Origin: Paracoccaceae bacterium
GTDB taxonomy: Bacteria > Pseudomonadota > Alphaproteobacteria > Rhodobacterales > Rhodobacteraceae
Assembly (NCBI GenBank): GCA_020628545.1
Contig: JAHDEX010000028.1
Span: 14,401 to 50,702 of the forward strand
Direction: 5' to 3'
DNA length: 36,302 nt
Positions within the stretch are counted from its first letter, which is position 1, and each line of letters begins with the position of its first letter. Made by a program: the position numbers and the translations under genes. Of the stretch, positions 1-8,836 are shown piece after piece. The notes under the pieces were generated by a model. That model saw only the letters and a list, made by a program, of their open reading frames with translations. It was not told the DNA's origin and searched no databases.

Positions 1-21
1 GCCCAGACAAGGATCACAGAT

Positions 22-1011
22 ATGTCCCCTGCCACGCAAACCGTGATCGAGATCAGCACTCATGGCGGACCGGACGTTCTACGCCCCACAGAACGCGATG
101 TGCCCGCACCGGGCTACGATGAAGTTCTGATCAAGATCGCCTATGCGGGTGTGAACCGGCCGGATGCATTGCAGCGCGCCGGACTTTACAACCCGCCCAA
201 AGGCGCGAGTGATCTTCCAGGGCTCGAATGTGCCGGGACAATCGCGGCTGTCGGGGCCGGTGTCACGGTCTGGGCGGTCGGCGATGCGGTGTGCGCCCTG
301 CTACCCGGTGGCGGATATGCGGAATATGCTGTGACACCTGCGGCCCATTGTTTGCCTGTGCCGGATGGGATGAATCTGAAGCAAGCGGCGTGTTTGCCTG
401 AGACGTTTTTCACCGTCTGGTCCAACGTCTTCATGCGCGGTGGTTTGCAGGCGGGCGAACGGTTTTTGGTCCACGGCGGCTCCTCCGGGATCGGGACGAC
501 GGCGATCCAGCTTGCAAAAGCTTTTGGCGCACGAGTTTTCACCACAGCCGGTTCAGACGAGAAATGTGCGGCCTGCCGTGATCTGGGTGCGGAAGTCGCG
601 ATCAACTACCGCGACGCCGATTTTGTGGATGTGGTGCGGGCCGAAGGTGGGGCGAACCTGATCCTTGATATGGTCGGGGGGTCTTACATGCAGCGCAATC
701 TCAAGGCGCTTGCGGATGATGGACGCCTTGTGCAGATCGCGTTCCTGCAAGGCCCAAAGGCAGAACTGAACCTTGTGCAAATGATGACGCGACGGTTGAC
801 GCTCACCGGATCGACCCTGCGGCCCCAGTCTGATCAGGCGAAAGCCGATATCGCGACCGCGCTGCATGAAAATGTCTGGCCGCTGCTGTCGAACGGGCGG
901 GTTGCGCCGGTGATGGATCAGACCTTTGCCATGACGGATGCAGCGGCGGCTCATGCGCTAATGGAAAGCAGCGCGCATATCGGCAAGATCGTGTTGGAAG
1001 TGGCGGGGTAA
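22..1011 (+). CDS. NAD(P)H-quinone oxidoreductase, zinc-free MDR (PIG3/QorA-like)
   Basis: The 329-residue product matches the medium-chain dehydrogenase/reductase fold. It has an N-terminal GroES-like domain (VLIKIAYAGVNRPDALQRAG) and a Rossmann domain with the nucleotide motif LVHGGSSGIGTTAIQLAKAF near residues 150-170. The catalytic-zinc ligands of alcohol dehydrogenases are not evident, which fits the quinone oxidoreductase / TP53I3-like branch that reduces quinones or enones with NADPH in the cytoplasm. The ATG at 22 follows AAGGATCACAGAT, a fair ribosome site. The gene converges on the transporter gene at 1051 with a 39-base gap. The true substrate cannot be read from sequence. Confidence 0.9.
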   Translation: MSPATQTVIEISTHGGPDVLRPTERDVPAPGYDEVLIKIAYAGVNRPDALQRAGLYNPPKGASDLPGLECAGTIAAVGAGVTVWAVGDAVCALLPGGGYAEYAVTPAAHCLPVPDGMNLKQAACLPETFFTVWSNVFMRGGLQAGERFLVHGGSSGIGTTAIQLAKAFGARVFTTAGSDEKCAACRDLGAEVAINYRDADFVDVVRAEGGANLILDMVGGSYMQRNLKALADDGRLVQIAFLQGPKAELNLVQMMTRRLTLTGSTLRPQSDQAKADIATALHENVWPLLSNGRVAPVMDQTFAMTDAAAAHALMESSAHIGKIVLEVAG

Positions 1012-1050
1012 ACTGTTCTTCAACGCGCCCGGAAAGAGTTCAGCGCCTTC

Positions 1051-2010
1051 TTACCGCGGCGGGATCAGCCCCTTCAGGCGCATGTAAAGCGACGCACGCG
1101 GCACGGTGCCGGTCTCAGGCCGCGAGCGGCTGCGTAGCACTGGCGTATTCTCAGACGCGCCAGAGCGGCTTTCGCGCAAGACGATATACATGCCCGATGC
1201 GATGATGATCGCCGTGCCCAACGCCGTTTGGCGGTCCACCACTTCATCAAAGAAGAAGAACCCATAGAGGCTTGCCCAGATGATCTGGGAATATTGCATC
1301 GGTGCGATCACCGCAGCCTCGCCCGCCTGATAGGCAGCAATGGTCAGGCGACCTGCGATCCATGCAAAAAGCGCGGTCACAGCGAAAAGGCCTAAATGCT
1401 CAATCGGCATCGGTTCATAAACAAAAGGCAGCAGCACACCCATTACGGCGAGGTTTGCGACCATCGGGTAAAGAAGCATCACAACGGGCCGTTCGTCGGC
1501 CCCGATCTTGCGCACGACCACGGCGGCGACGGCCCCCGCAACAGCAGTCACACCCGCCGCTGCGTGGCCAAGCGTAAGGTCGGTCGACCCCGGCCGCAGC
1601 ACGACAAGCACGCCGATCAAGCCAACAATGACCGCGAGCCAGCGTCGGATACGGACTTTCTCACCCAGAATGGGGATCGCGAGGACCGTGATGACCAGAG
1701 GCGATGCGAAGATGATTGCATAGACCTGCGCAAGTGGCAGGACAGAGAACGCATAGAACGCGCATACACCTGTCATCACCGCCGCAGCTGTCCGCAAGGC
1801 CAGCCACCAAGGGTGACGCGGTATCAGAGTTCCTGGGGCCGCGTCGCGCATCAGCATGATCGTGGCCAGCGGGAAGCTGAGCAAGACGGTGAAGAAGACG
1901 ATCTGCACCGGGGCGTAGAAGGCACCAAGTGTTTTGATGACCACATCGTGGGTCGAATAGATCGCAAAGGCGAGAAGCGCCAGAAGTGCACCGCGCGCGT
2001 TGGGTGTCAT
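1051..2010 (-). CDS. DMT superfamily transporter (EamA family)
   Basis: The 319-residue product is hydrophobic throughout, with about ten predicted membrane helices in two repeated EamA halves (first half from about residue 5 to 140, second from about 145 to 285) and a polar C-terminal tail. This is the usual plan of drug/metabolite exporters in the inner membrane. The ATG overlaps the stop of the upstream SDR gene by four bases (ATGA, 2007-2010), so the two are probably translated together. It is the last gene of the leuB-SDR-transporter run. The substrate is unknown; amino acid or metabolite export would suit the company of leuB, but that is inference. Confidence 0.9.
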   Translation of the reverse strand: MTPNARGALLALLAFAIYSTHDVVIKTLGAFYAPVQIVFFTVLLSFPLATIMLMRDAAPGTLIPRHPWWLALRTAAAVMTGVCAFYAFSVLPLAQVYAIIFASPLVITVLAIPILGEKVRIRRWLAVIVGLIGVLVVLRPGSTDLTLGHAAAGVTAVAGAVAAVVVRKIGADERPVVMLLYPMVANLAVMGVLLPFVYEPMPIEHLGLFAVTALFAWIAGRLTIAAYQAGEAAVIAPMQYSQIIWASLYGFFFFDEVVDRQTALGTAIIIASGMYIVLRESRSGASENTPVLRSRSRPETGTVPRASLYMRLKGLIPPR

Positions 2011-2789
2011 GATCCGTCTCCGGCAGATGTGCGCAATGCTGGCAGGCCCACGCCTGTGGCCTCAAACCCGCCATCGACGGACAGTGTTTGTCCGGTGATG
2101 AAGCTGGCCTCGGGTGACGCGAGGAAGACGATGGCGTTGGCGATCTCTGTTTCCTGCCCGTAGCGATTAAGTGGGATCGCATCATGATACGCCGCGATGA
2201 TTTCGGGCGAGTGAACGGCCATGGCAAGTTTCGTGCGGACCGGGCCAGGGCAAACGCAGTTCGCACGCACACCGTATTCGCCAAGTTCGACCGCCTGTTG
2301 CAGGGTCAACTGGATGACGCCCGCCTTTGAGGTGCCGTAGGCGACGCGCAGCGTTGAGGCGCGCAGGCCCGAGATTGAAGCGATGTTCACGATCGCGCCC
2401 TGTCGTGCTTTGAGAAGCGGCGTAGCCGCCTGCGACATCAGGAAGACACCATCAAGGTTCGTGGCCATCACCTTACGCCAGCGGGCGAAATTGGTTTCCT
2501 CAATCGGGCCGAAGTCCGCCAGACCAGCGTTGTTTATCAAAGCGTTCAGGCCGCCCTCTTGGGCAGTCACATCGGCCATCAAGGCGGCGACCTGATCCGG
2601 GTCTGAAACGTCGGTGACGGTCATGACCGTCCCGTCGAGATCCGCCTGCGCCTTTGTCAGTTCATCGCCATCATTGTCGACCATCCAGACACGCCAGCCG
2701 TCCGCCAGAAACCGGCGGGTGGTGGCGAGGCCGATGCCCCGCGCGGCCCCTGTCACAAGGGCCAGAGATGTCTGATCAGAGGCTGTCAT
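2007..2789 (-). CDS. SDR family NAD(P)-dependent oxidoreductase
   Basis: This 260-residue product is a classical short-chain dehydrogenase. It has the cofactor motif TGAARGIG near residue 14, the NNAG motif near residue 86, and a catalytic Ser then Tyr-x-x-x-Lys in the segment from ASISGLRAS to YGTSK around residues 137-154. It ends with the usual GQTLSVDGG stretch. The length is typical of FabG-like enzymes. Its start lies inside the last codons of leuB (14-base overlap) and its end overlaps the transporter start, so it sits in the middle of a tight operon. The substrate is not predictable; a link to branched-chain amino acid metabolism would be guesswork from context. Confidence 0.9.
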   Translation of the reverse strand: MTASDQTSLALVTGAARGIGLATTRRFLADGWRVWMVDNDGDELTKAQADLDGTVMTVTDVSDPDQVAALMADVTAQEGGLNALINNAGLADFGPIEETNFARWRKVMATNLDGVFLMSQAATPLLKARQGAIVNIASISGLRASTLRVAYGTSKAGVIQLTLQQAVELGEYGVRANCVCPGPVRTKLAMAVHSPEIIAAYHDAIPLNRYGQETEIANAIVFLASPEASFITGQTLSVDGGFEATGVGLPALRTSAGDGS

Positions 2790-3879
2790 CCAAGGCGGCG
2801 AGGATCACATCGCCCATTTCGACTGTGCTGAGCGGTGTGCCGCCTTCCGGGCCCATCAGGTCACCAGTGCGCGCGCCGTCGGCCAAAACCTTCTCGATTG
2901 CGGCTTCCAGCCGGTCTGCTTCCGCACCTTCGTCGAAGGAATAGCGCAGGGCCATCGCAAAGCTGAGGATACAGGCGATCGGGTTCGCCTTGCCCTGGCC
3001 GGTGATGTCTGGTGCAGAACCATGCACGGGCTCATACATCGCTTTCGGGCGGCCATTGGCCATCGGCTGGCCAAGTGACGCGGATGGCAGCATGCCAAGT
3101 GAGCCTGTCAACATCGCGGCACAGTCAGACAGGATGTCACCGAACAGGTTGTCGGTGTAGATTACGTCAAACTGCTTTGGAGCGCGCACCAGCTGCATCG
3201 CGCCGTTGTCGGCGTACATGTGGGACAGTTCGACCTCGGGATAGTCAGCGGATACCTCTGTCACCACGTCGCGCCATAGGATGCCCGACTCCATCACGTT
3301 GGCTTTTTCCATCGAACAGAGCTTTTTGTTCCGCTTCATCGCCAGTTCAAAGGCAGAGCGTGCGCCGCGTTCGATCTCCGCCTCGGTGTAGCGCTGGGTA
3401 TTCACACCGACGCGCATGTTGTCTTCCGTGTGGATCCCGCGCGGTTCGCCAAAATAAACGCCGGAGGTCAGTTCGCGGACGATCATGATGTCGAGACCGG
3501 AGACGATGTCTTTCTTCAGCGACGAAAAGTCAGCCAGCGCATCAAAGCACTGCGCGGGGCGCAGGTTGGCGTAGAGGTCCATTTCCTTGCGCAGGCGCAG
3601 CAACCCGCGCTCCGGCTTCACGGAGAAGTCGAGGTTGTCGTAGGCGGGGCCACCTACTGCGCCAAGTAGAACTGCGTCCACCTCTTGCGCCTTTGCCATC
3701 GTTTCATCCGACAGCGGCACACCGTGTTTGTCGTAAGCGGCGCCTCCGACAAGGTCTTCGGACACATCGAACGCCAGATCCCGCTTTTCCCCGAACCAGT
3801 CGATGATCCGCTTTACTTGCGCCATAACCTCGGGGCCGATGCCGTCGCCGGGCAGGATCAAAAGGGATGGGTTTGCCAT
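2776..3879 (-). CDS. leuB: 3-isopropylmalate dehydrogenase
   Basis: LeuB oxidises and decarboxylates (2R,3S)-3-isopropylmalate to 2-oxoisocaproate with NAD+, the third step of leucine synthesis, as a cytoplasmic dimer. The 367-residue product has the N-terminal [10 protein letters not shown] motif, the [10 protein letters not shown] segment, the metal-binding [12 protein letters not shown] segment and the NAD-binding stretch [18 protein letters not shown], all in family order and at normal length. It heads the leuB-SDR-transporter run, and the upstream LysR gene on the same strand ends 54 bases before it. The other leucine genes in the window, leuC and leuD, lie about 4.5-7 kb upstream on the same strand. 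Confidence 0.98.
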   Translation of the reverse strand: MANPSLLILPGDGIGPEVMAQVKRIIDWFGEKRDLAFDVSEDLVGGAAYDKHGVPLSDETMAKAQEVDAVLLGAVGGPAYDNLDFSVKPERGLLRLRKEMDLYANLRPAQCFDALADFSSLKKDIVSGLDIMIVRELTSGVYFGEPRGIHTEDNMRVGVNTQRYTEAEIERGARSAFELAMKRNKKLCSMEKANVMESGILWRDVVTEVSADYPEVELSHMYADNGAMQLVRAPKQFDVIYTDNLFGDILSDCAAMLTGSLGMLPSASLGQPMANGRPKAMYEPVHGSAPDITGQGKANPIACILSFAMALRYSFDEGAEADRLEAAIEKVLADGARTGDLMGPEGGTPLSTVEMGDVILAALDDSL

Positions 3880-3933
3880 TGCGTGTCCTCACTCATTCGC
3901 TTGAAAAGCGCCTAGCCCGATGGGCGCGAAGGT

Positions 3934-4830
3934 TCAAGAGACGAGCGGCTTCAAGCCTGCTGCAAGAAGATCCCAGACACGTTTTATCCGCGGGGACTGG
4001 CGCATCGCCTCATGCGCGGTGAGCCAGACAGGCAGTGTTGGCAGTTCAAAATCCGTTTCAATCGCGACAAGGGTGGGGTCGCCCTCAACAATGCGGTGCT
4101 GGGCAAACCCGATCCCGCAACCTGCGCGCACAAGTTCCAGGTAGCCCGCGTTGTCATCGCAGCGGACCTTGAAGAAGTCACGGTCGACAGTAAATCCAGC
4201 CGCTTGAAACCCTTTGATCATACGATCGTCCGCATCGTAACCGACGAAGTCATGCGCCAGAAACGCCTCAGGTGATTTGGGCGCCCCATGGCGTGCGATG
4301 TAGGATGCGGCCGCGCACATGGTGATCGTAAAGTCCCCGAGGTACCGTGTCACAAGATCAAGTTGCGTCGGCTCATACATGCGCACGGCGATGTCAGCCT
4401 CGCGATAGAGCAAATTGCGCGTGTCGTCGGATGGAACAAGCTCGATCGCGATATCCGGTTCTGCCGCGCGGATGTCCGCGATGATCCGGGGCAAATGGTA
4501 GAGTGACGTCGCAACGCTGGCGGTGATCCGGACGGTGCCTGCCAGGCTGTTGGTCTTTCCTGCAACCGTCAGGGCCAGATCATTCGCCGCATCCCGCATC
4601 GCCATCGCTGACGGCAACAGCGATACGCCGGTGTCAGTGAGGTCAAAGCCGCGGGGCGTTCGCTGAAAGACGGGTGTGCCAAGTTGCTTTTCCAATGCCT
4701 TGATCTGACGCCCTAAGGTGGGCTGCGTGCTGCCCATCGCGCGTGCGGCGGCGGACAGGCTTCCGTGTTCTGCAACAGCGACAAATGCCGCGATCAGCGA
4801 CCAGTCCAGGTTTCTTATGTCAATTGCCAT
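3934..4830 (-). CDS. LysR-family transcriptional regulator
   Basis: The product (298 residues from the ATG at 4830) has a standard N-terminal winged helix-turn-helix, with FVAVAEHGSLSAAARAMG and QPTLGRQIKALEKQLG in the first 60 residues, followed by a type-2 periplasmic-binding-like effector domain. An alternative ATG at 4842 adds four residues (MQKR), but that start lies inside the inverted repeat at 4839-4861, so I prefer the inner start; neither has a strong ribosome site. The gene diverges from the NAD(P)-binding reductase at 4921, the classic layout for a LysR regulator and its target. It also lies just upstream of leuB on the same strand. The effector is unknown. Confidence 0.9.
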   Translation of the reverse strand: MAIDIRNLDWSLIAAFVAVAEHGSLSAAARAMGSTQPTLGRQIKALEKQLGTPVFQRTPRGFDLTDTGVSLLPSAMAMRDAANDLALTVAGKTNSLAGTVRITASVATSLYHLPRIIADIRAAEPDIAIELVPSDDTRNLLYREADIAVRMYEPTQLDLVTRYLGDFTITMCAAASYIARHGAPKSPEAFLAHDFVGYDADDRMIKGFQAAGFTVDRDFFKVRCDDNAGYLELVRAGCGIGFAQHRIVEGDPTLVAIETDFELPTLPVWLTAHEAMRQSPRIKRVWDLLAAGLKPLVS

Positions 4831-4838
4831 GCGTTTCT

Positions 4839-4861
4839 GCATACCAGACGTACGCGTATGC
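4839..4861. promoter_or_regulatory. Inverted repeat, candidate LysR operator
   Basis: The arms GCATAC (4839-4844) and GTATGC (4856-4861) are perfect reverse complements separated by 11 bases. This satisfies the T-N11-A box of LysR proteins with further symmetric bases. It lies between the divergent lysR gene and the reductase gene, and overlaps the outer possible lysR start at 4842. It is seen directly as a repeat; the operator role is inferred from position and symmetry. Confidence 0.6.
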
Positions 4862-4920
4862 GCAATTTCTTTTCACATTTGCATGGGTGAGTATCTGTCC
4901 AGCAAACACGGAGACACCCC

Positions 4921-5829
4921 ATGACAAAGACAGTTTTGATCCTCGGCGGAAATGGAAAAATCGGCAAGCATTGCGCTGAAGCGTTCTGGAACGCGGACTG
5001 GAGCGTGCGGCACTACAAGCGCGGTACCGACATGCGGCAAGCCGCGCAGGGCGCGGATGTCATCATCAATGGCCTGAACCCACCGAACTATCACAATTGG
5101 GCCAAGTTGATCCCTGAGATCACGGCACAAGTGATTGATGCGGCGCAATCGAGCGGCGCAACCGTGATCATCCCCGGCAACGTTTATTGCTTCGGCGATG
5201 AAGGCGGCGTTTGGGATGAGACGACCCCGCATCGACCGGTGACTGAGAAAGGCCAGATCCGCGCTGATATGGAGGCGGCCTATCGCGCGGCAGGTGTGCA
5301 AACGATCATCCTGAGAGCCGGGAATTTCATCGACCCCAACCGCGACGGTGATGTTTATTCCATGCTGATGGTTGCCAAGGCCCATAAGGGGCGCCTGACG
5401 GCACTTGCCGGTCCAGACGTGATGCAAGCCTATGCCTATGTGCCGGATTGGGCGCGCGCGGCGCTTGCGCTGGCCGAAAAGCGGATGCAGCTTGCGGCGT
5501 TTGAAGACATCCCCTTCCCGGGCCACAGCTTTACGACCCGCGACGTTCAGGATGTGCTGGAGCATAGGCTTGGTCGCAAGATGAAGATCAGCCGCTTCCC
5601 CTGGTGGCTCGTGTCGCTCGCCAGCCCGTTTAACGAGTTGATGCGGGAGTTTCGGAAGATGCGATACTTGTTTGAGACATCCCATCAGTTGAGCAGCGAA
5701 AAGTTCGACCAGCTTCTGCCTGCGTTCCATGCAACCGATCTGGAAGAGGTGATTATGGCGGGCCTATCGGCGGACATCCACCCAGACCAGATGGTGCGGA
5801 CCGGCGGCGCGGCCTTCGCGGCCGAGTAG
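4921..5829 (+). CDS. Atypical SDR / NAD(P)-binding epimerase-like reductase
   Basis: The 302-residue product begins with a Rossmann motif (VLILGGNGKIGKH, residues 5-17) and follows the extended/atypical SDR plan (NAD-dependent epimerase/dehydratase or NmrA-like). The conserved segment after the central strand reads IIPGNVYCFGDEGGVWDE. The usual YxxxK catalytic pair is not evident, since the expected lysine region reads TEKGQIRADMEAAYR, so it may be a reductase or sensor rather than an epimerase. The ATG follows GGAGACACCCC, a good ribosome site. It diverges from the LysR gene, which probably controls it. Its 3' end overlaps the convergent endonuclease-like gene by 66 bases. Confidence 0.82.
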   Translation: MTKTVLILGGNGKIGKHCAEAFWNADWSVRHYKRGTDMRQAAQGADVIINGLNPPNYHNWAKLIPEITAQVIDAAQSSGATVIIPGNVYCFGDEGGVWDETTPHRPVTEKGQIRADMEAAYRAAGVQTIILRAGNFIDPNRDGDVYSMLMVAKAHKGRLTALAGPDVMQAYAYVPDWARAALALAEKRMQLAAFEDIPFPGHSFTTRDVQDVLEHRLGRKMKISRFPWWLVSLASPFNELMREFRKMRYLFETSHQLSSEKFDQLLPAFHATDLEEVIMAGLSADIHPDQMVRTGGAAFAAE

Positions 5830-6942
5830 CGCAGCATCAGGGTCATCCGGCCTTGGCCAAAAGACGCCCGCATCCACCACCTCCCATGTAGCGGCGGGCA
5901 GCACATAAGACACGCGCAGATTTCCCGGCCCCGTCTCTGCCCAATCTGCCGTGTCCAAGCCCGGGTCGCCTTGGTGGCCCGGGCTTGCTGCATCTTCAGC
6001 ACCGCTGCTGCGTGGTTTAGGGTCTTGCACACGCGGGTCGCCTAGAAAGTCTCTCATCGCCGTCTTCAAGCCCTCCCCGTCCTGCGGGTCGAGGTTGAAG
6101 TTTGCGGCAAAGATGAAATCCTTCGGTGGAGGGCCAAACGTGCCGTCAAGGATCTGCCCCCAAAGCGCCAGTTCATCGTGATTGCGCAAACCGTTGCGGT
6201 CTTCCGGGCCGTCGAAAACGGGGGGCGTGTGGGATGAGGCAAGTAGGTCAAACTGTCCCTCAGGGGCGCCCACAGGAACCACCCAATGGCCGGAGGACGA
6301 CAGGCGCTGCACCTTTGCGACCTCATCCGTCATCGTGGTGGGCCGTTGTGCGTTTTGCATGTCCTGCCACACAAGCGCAGAATGATCTGCAACGTCCTCT
6401 GCAAGAATAGGAAACCGCGATAAAATGGCCATGCCGCCGTCTCCGGTAAAGCGGCCATAACCCTGTGCGTCGCGTGCTTCGCCGAGACGACCATTGCCAT
6501 CCAGATCGAGGCCCGTCGGGACGCCAGCATTGGGCGGGAGGCTGAAGAAATGGGGGTAGCCTGACACATCCGCAAAAGCGGACAGCGCAACCTGATCATA
6601 GTCGTGATCGAAGTCAGTCAGAACAAGCACATCGGGGGCGATGTGGTTCATTACCGCAATCACCGTAAGAATCGCCGGATCGTCACCCTTTCGGATGTCA
6701 CGCAGCAGCAGACCGGGGCCGTCCCGGCTAAGCGGTGCCGCGTAGGTCGCGATGCGGAGTGTTTCGGATTGGACCGGTGTCGCGAACGCAACAAGCGCAA
6801 TCAGACAGGCAACATGCCTTTGGCAGCTGCGGCGGCGTAGGCCTTCTTGCGCTGCACGTGGATCATCTGTGCCACACGGCTGAGCGCAATGCCCCGCATC
6901 AAGAGACTGGATGGTACAAAGGCCCAAAACGCAACTGTCCAA
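5764..6942 (-). CDS. Endonuclease/exonuclease/phosphatase-fold protein, secreted; start uncertain
   Basis: The body of the product matches the EEP (DNase I-like) fold in a secreted branch, with segments GDGGMAILSRFPI, HTPPVFDGPEDRNGLRNHDE and FIFAANFNLDP. In the last, the family GDFN motif reads ANFN, so the usual aspartate is an asparagine and catalysis is uncertain. A signal-peptide-like stretch (RHVACLIALVAFATPVQS, residues 42-59 of the longest frame) precedes ETLRIATYAAPL. The only ATG is at 6942, which makes the first 40 or so residues an out-of-frame reading of the upstream membrane-protein gene. No ATG, GTG or TTG lies between codon 6 and the signal segment, so the true start is unresolved: a CTG at 6804, a frameshift, or the long overlap. 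The last 66 bases overlap the convergent reductase gene. Confidence 0.75.
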   Translation of the reverse strand: MDSCVLGLCTIQSLDAGHCAQPCGTDDPRAAQEGLRRRSCQRHVACLIALVAFATPVQSETLRIATYAAPLSRDGPGLLLRDIRKGDDPAILTVIAVMNHIAPDVLVLTDFDHDYDQVALSAFADVSGYPHFFSLPPNAGVPTGLDLDGNGRLGEARDAQGYGRFTGDGGMAILSRFPILAEDVADHSALVWQDMQNAQRPTTMTDEVAKVQRLSSSGHWVVPVGAPEGQFDLLASSHTPPVFDGPEDRNGLRNHDELALWGQILDGTFGPPPKDFIFAANFNLDPQDGEGLKTAMRDFLGDPRVQDPKPRSSGAEDAASPGHQGDPGLDTADWAETGPGNLRVSYVLPAATWEVVDAGVFWPRPDDPDAALLGREGRAAGPHHLVWVDVRR

Positions 6943-7640
6943 ATCAAGGTCTGTGGGTCACCAAAGCGGATCGGCTCAACAACGGCTGTGCTGGCCTTGA
7001 GGATCGCCGGGATCAAGAATGGCAGTAAGAAGCCTAACACCAGGTTAATGGTGCTATCGCGGTTGAGCCGGTCGACGACATCCCCGCCTGCGGTCGGGTC
7101 GAAGGTTGGCAGGTTGATCCAGAAGTTGAACGACTGGGTCCGGCGTGGCCAGGCTTTGCTGCGAATGATTACAATGAAGATCACGACCGGAATAAGGGAG
7201 ATCAAGTAAGAGATCCCCGCCGCGCTACGGACATCGTTGATCACGAATTGCGGGGCATCTTCCGGGACGGCCAGCAATAGTAGTCTGACAGGCGAATAAG
7301 GAAAATCGACAAGATGACCAATGGAATTTCCAAGCTCCATCAGCATCATATCCAGTGTTGATATCGTTGGATCGCCGCTGAGGATCGCGGCCATGATGAA
7401 TACTGCGATAAAGAGCGCCGCAAAGCGGATACGATTGAACGGCGGTGCTTCGCGGAACTCAAGAATGCTGGGGCTGGCCGCGCTGTATTCGACGGCCGTG
7501 AAGACCGCTGCGAACATGGCAATAATCATCACCACAAGCGCACCATCTGAATTATTCACAAGCGTCATGCTTGTGGGCAAGATGATCAGAAGGACCATCA
7601 AGAGCGCACGCGCGAGCGCGCCGGGCATCCTGGCAAGCAC
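6801..7640 (-). CDS. Conserved multi-pass membrane protein of unknown function
   Basis: The product (279 residues from a GTG at 7640) has about six hydrophobic segments, including one right after the start (LARALLMVLLIILP), and a conserved-looking stretch PPFNRIRFAALFIAVFIMAA. A cytoplasmic tail rich in alanine ends GMLPV. I recognise it only as a hypothetical membrane protein that in roseobacters accompanies leucine genes. The start is a choice: an ATG at 7730 adds 30 polar residues and lacks a ribosome site, while the GTG at 7640 has AAGAAGGG about ten bases upstream and starts directly before the first helix. Its stop overlaps the signal-peptide region of the downstream endonuclease-like gene. 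No function is assigned. Confidence 0.75.
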   Translation of the reverse strand: MLARMPGALARALLMVLLIILPTSMTLVNNSDGALVVMIIAMFAAVFTAVEYSAASPSILEFREAPPFNRIRFAALFIAVFIMAAILSGDPTISTLDMMLMELGNSIGHLVDFPYSPVRLLLLAVPEDAPQFVINDVRSAAGISYLISLIPVVIFIVIIRSKAWPRRTQSFNFWINLPTFDPTAGGDVVDRLNRDSTINLVLGFLLPFLIPAILKASTAVVEPIRFGDPQTLIWTVAFWAFVPSSLLMRGIALSRVAQMIHVQRKKAYAAAAAKGMLPV

Positions 7641-8191
7641 TGTGTTACTACCCTTCTTCCGGCCTCGCAGGATACTTTGCCGCTGCGTTATTCCGGATCG
7701 GTGCCGTGACTGGGGCACGGTCTGCCTCATTGTTGCCACGTTTTTGCCCAATTCAGTACTTTCCAACAATCCACTGAAAAGTTGAGACAAAAAGAGTGAG
7801 GCCGTTTTGCGACACAGTCGCAGCAGGAATCGTTCGTTTTTTCCAGATCGGGTCGGCGGAAAGCAGCCAAGCCACTCAGGTTATTGATGTTTCAACCAAG
7901 GGGCGAACACATCAACTGAATCACTCAACCCCCTGAATTTCCTGGCTCATCGGGCTGAATCAGTCGATTCTCAAGACACACCAAGTGTTAATTCGGCGTT
8001 AGCCTCCCCAAAAATGAATTGTGGCGAAACGAGGGCGATACGGCCAACACCTCGATCTGATGCGATGTTTCAGGGCAAGTCAGCGGCACAAAGCGCGCCT
8101 TTTCACTGGGTCAGAATTGTGTGTTTGTTCCAGAAATAGAAAAAGGCCGGCGCGTTGCACCGGCCTTTTGTCGGATTGTTGACAAATCAGG
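7641..8191. other. Long gene-poor gap with probable promoter for the membrane-protein gene
   Basis: About 550 bases separate the membrane-protein gene from leuD. The leuD-proximal end carries a terminator (8142-8170). The rest is less GC-rich than its neighbours, holds three CTGAAT direct repeats (7916, 7933, 7955) of unknown meaning, and very probably contains the minus-strand promoter for the membrane-protein/endonuclease pair. The only open frames seen are under 30 codons or lack a ribosome site, and I see no RNA gene. Confidence 0.5.
8142..8170 (-). terminator. Rho-independent terminator after leuD (bidirectional shape)
   Basis: A 10-bp perfect stem (AAAAGGCCGG / CCGGCCTTTT) encloses a 9-base loop. 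Read on the minus strand it is followed by a T-rich stretch, 22 bases past the leuD stop. It separates the leuCD run from the membrane-protein gene downstream. Confidence 0.88.
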
Positions 8192-8797
8192 TCAAACCCA
8201 GGGGCGCGCTGCGCTCGCTTCGGCTTCAAATGTGTCAATCGCCGCCGCCTTTTCCATCGTCAGGCCAATGTCGTCGAGACCATTCAGCAGGCAGTGCTTC
8301 TTGAAGGGGTCAACATCGAAGGTGAAGGTTTCCCCGTCGGACGAGGTGACGGTCTGCGCCTCAAGATCTACCTCGATCCGGGCATTGGCCCCCTTCTCGG
8401 CATCTTTCATCAAGATGTCGCGCTGATCTTCGGGCAGCACGATGGGTAGGATCCCGTTCTTGAAGCAGTTGTTATAAAAGATGTCAGCAAAGCTGGTTGA
8501 GATCACGCAGCGGATGCCGAAGTCTGCAATCGCCCATGGGGCGTGTTCGCGGGAAGAGCCGCAGCCGAAGTTATCACCTGCCACGAGGATTTGCGCCTCA
8601 CGATAGGCCGGTTGGTTCAAGACGAACTCCGGGATCTCCGCACCGTCCTGTGTGAACCGCATTTCGTCGAACAGGTTGGCACCAAGGCCGGAGCGTTTGA
8701 TCGTTTTCAGGAACTGCTTTGGGATGATCATATCGGTGTCGATGTTGACAAGCGGCATAGGTGCCGCGATCCCGCTAAGTGTGGTGAATTTTTCCAT
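8192..8797 (-). CDS. leuD: 3-isopropylmalate dehydratase small subunit
   Basis: LeuD is the swivelling small subunit that pairs with LeuC to isomerise 2-isopropylmalate to 3-isopropylmalate in leucine synthesis. The 201-residue product carries the hallmark [20 protein letters not shown] segment (about residues 75-94) and the N-terminal [17 protein letters not shown] segment, at normal length for the family. It is 39 bases downstream of the Tat-signal protein gene, which separates it from leuC, and it ends just before a strong terminator. Confidence 0.98.
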   Translation of the reverse strand: MEKFTTLSGIAAPMPLVNIDTDMIIPKQFLKTIKRSGLGANLFDEMRFTQDGAEIPEFVLNQPAYREAQILVAGDNFGCGSSREHAPWAIADFGIRCVISTSFADIFYNNCFKNGILPIVLPEDQRDILMKDAEKGANARIEVDLEAQTVTSSDGETFTFDVDPFKKHCLLNGLDDIGLTMEKAAAIDTFEAEASAARPWV

Positions 8798-8836
8798 GTG
8801 TCGTAATCCTTCCGAAGCCCACGAGGGGCGCAGGGT

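Noticed and set aside
4873..5730. A 285-codon open frame antisense to the reductase gene
   Set aside because: The plus-strand frame has a Rossmann motif and a good ribosome site; the antisense product shows no family features.
7988..8002. A CtrA-like site TTAA-N7-TTAG upstream of the membrane-protein gene
   Set aside because: One mismatch to a short degenerate consensus is expected many times by chance in 36 kb, and nothing nearby suggests cell-cycle control.
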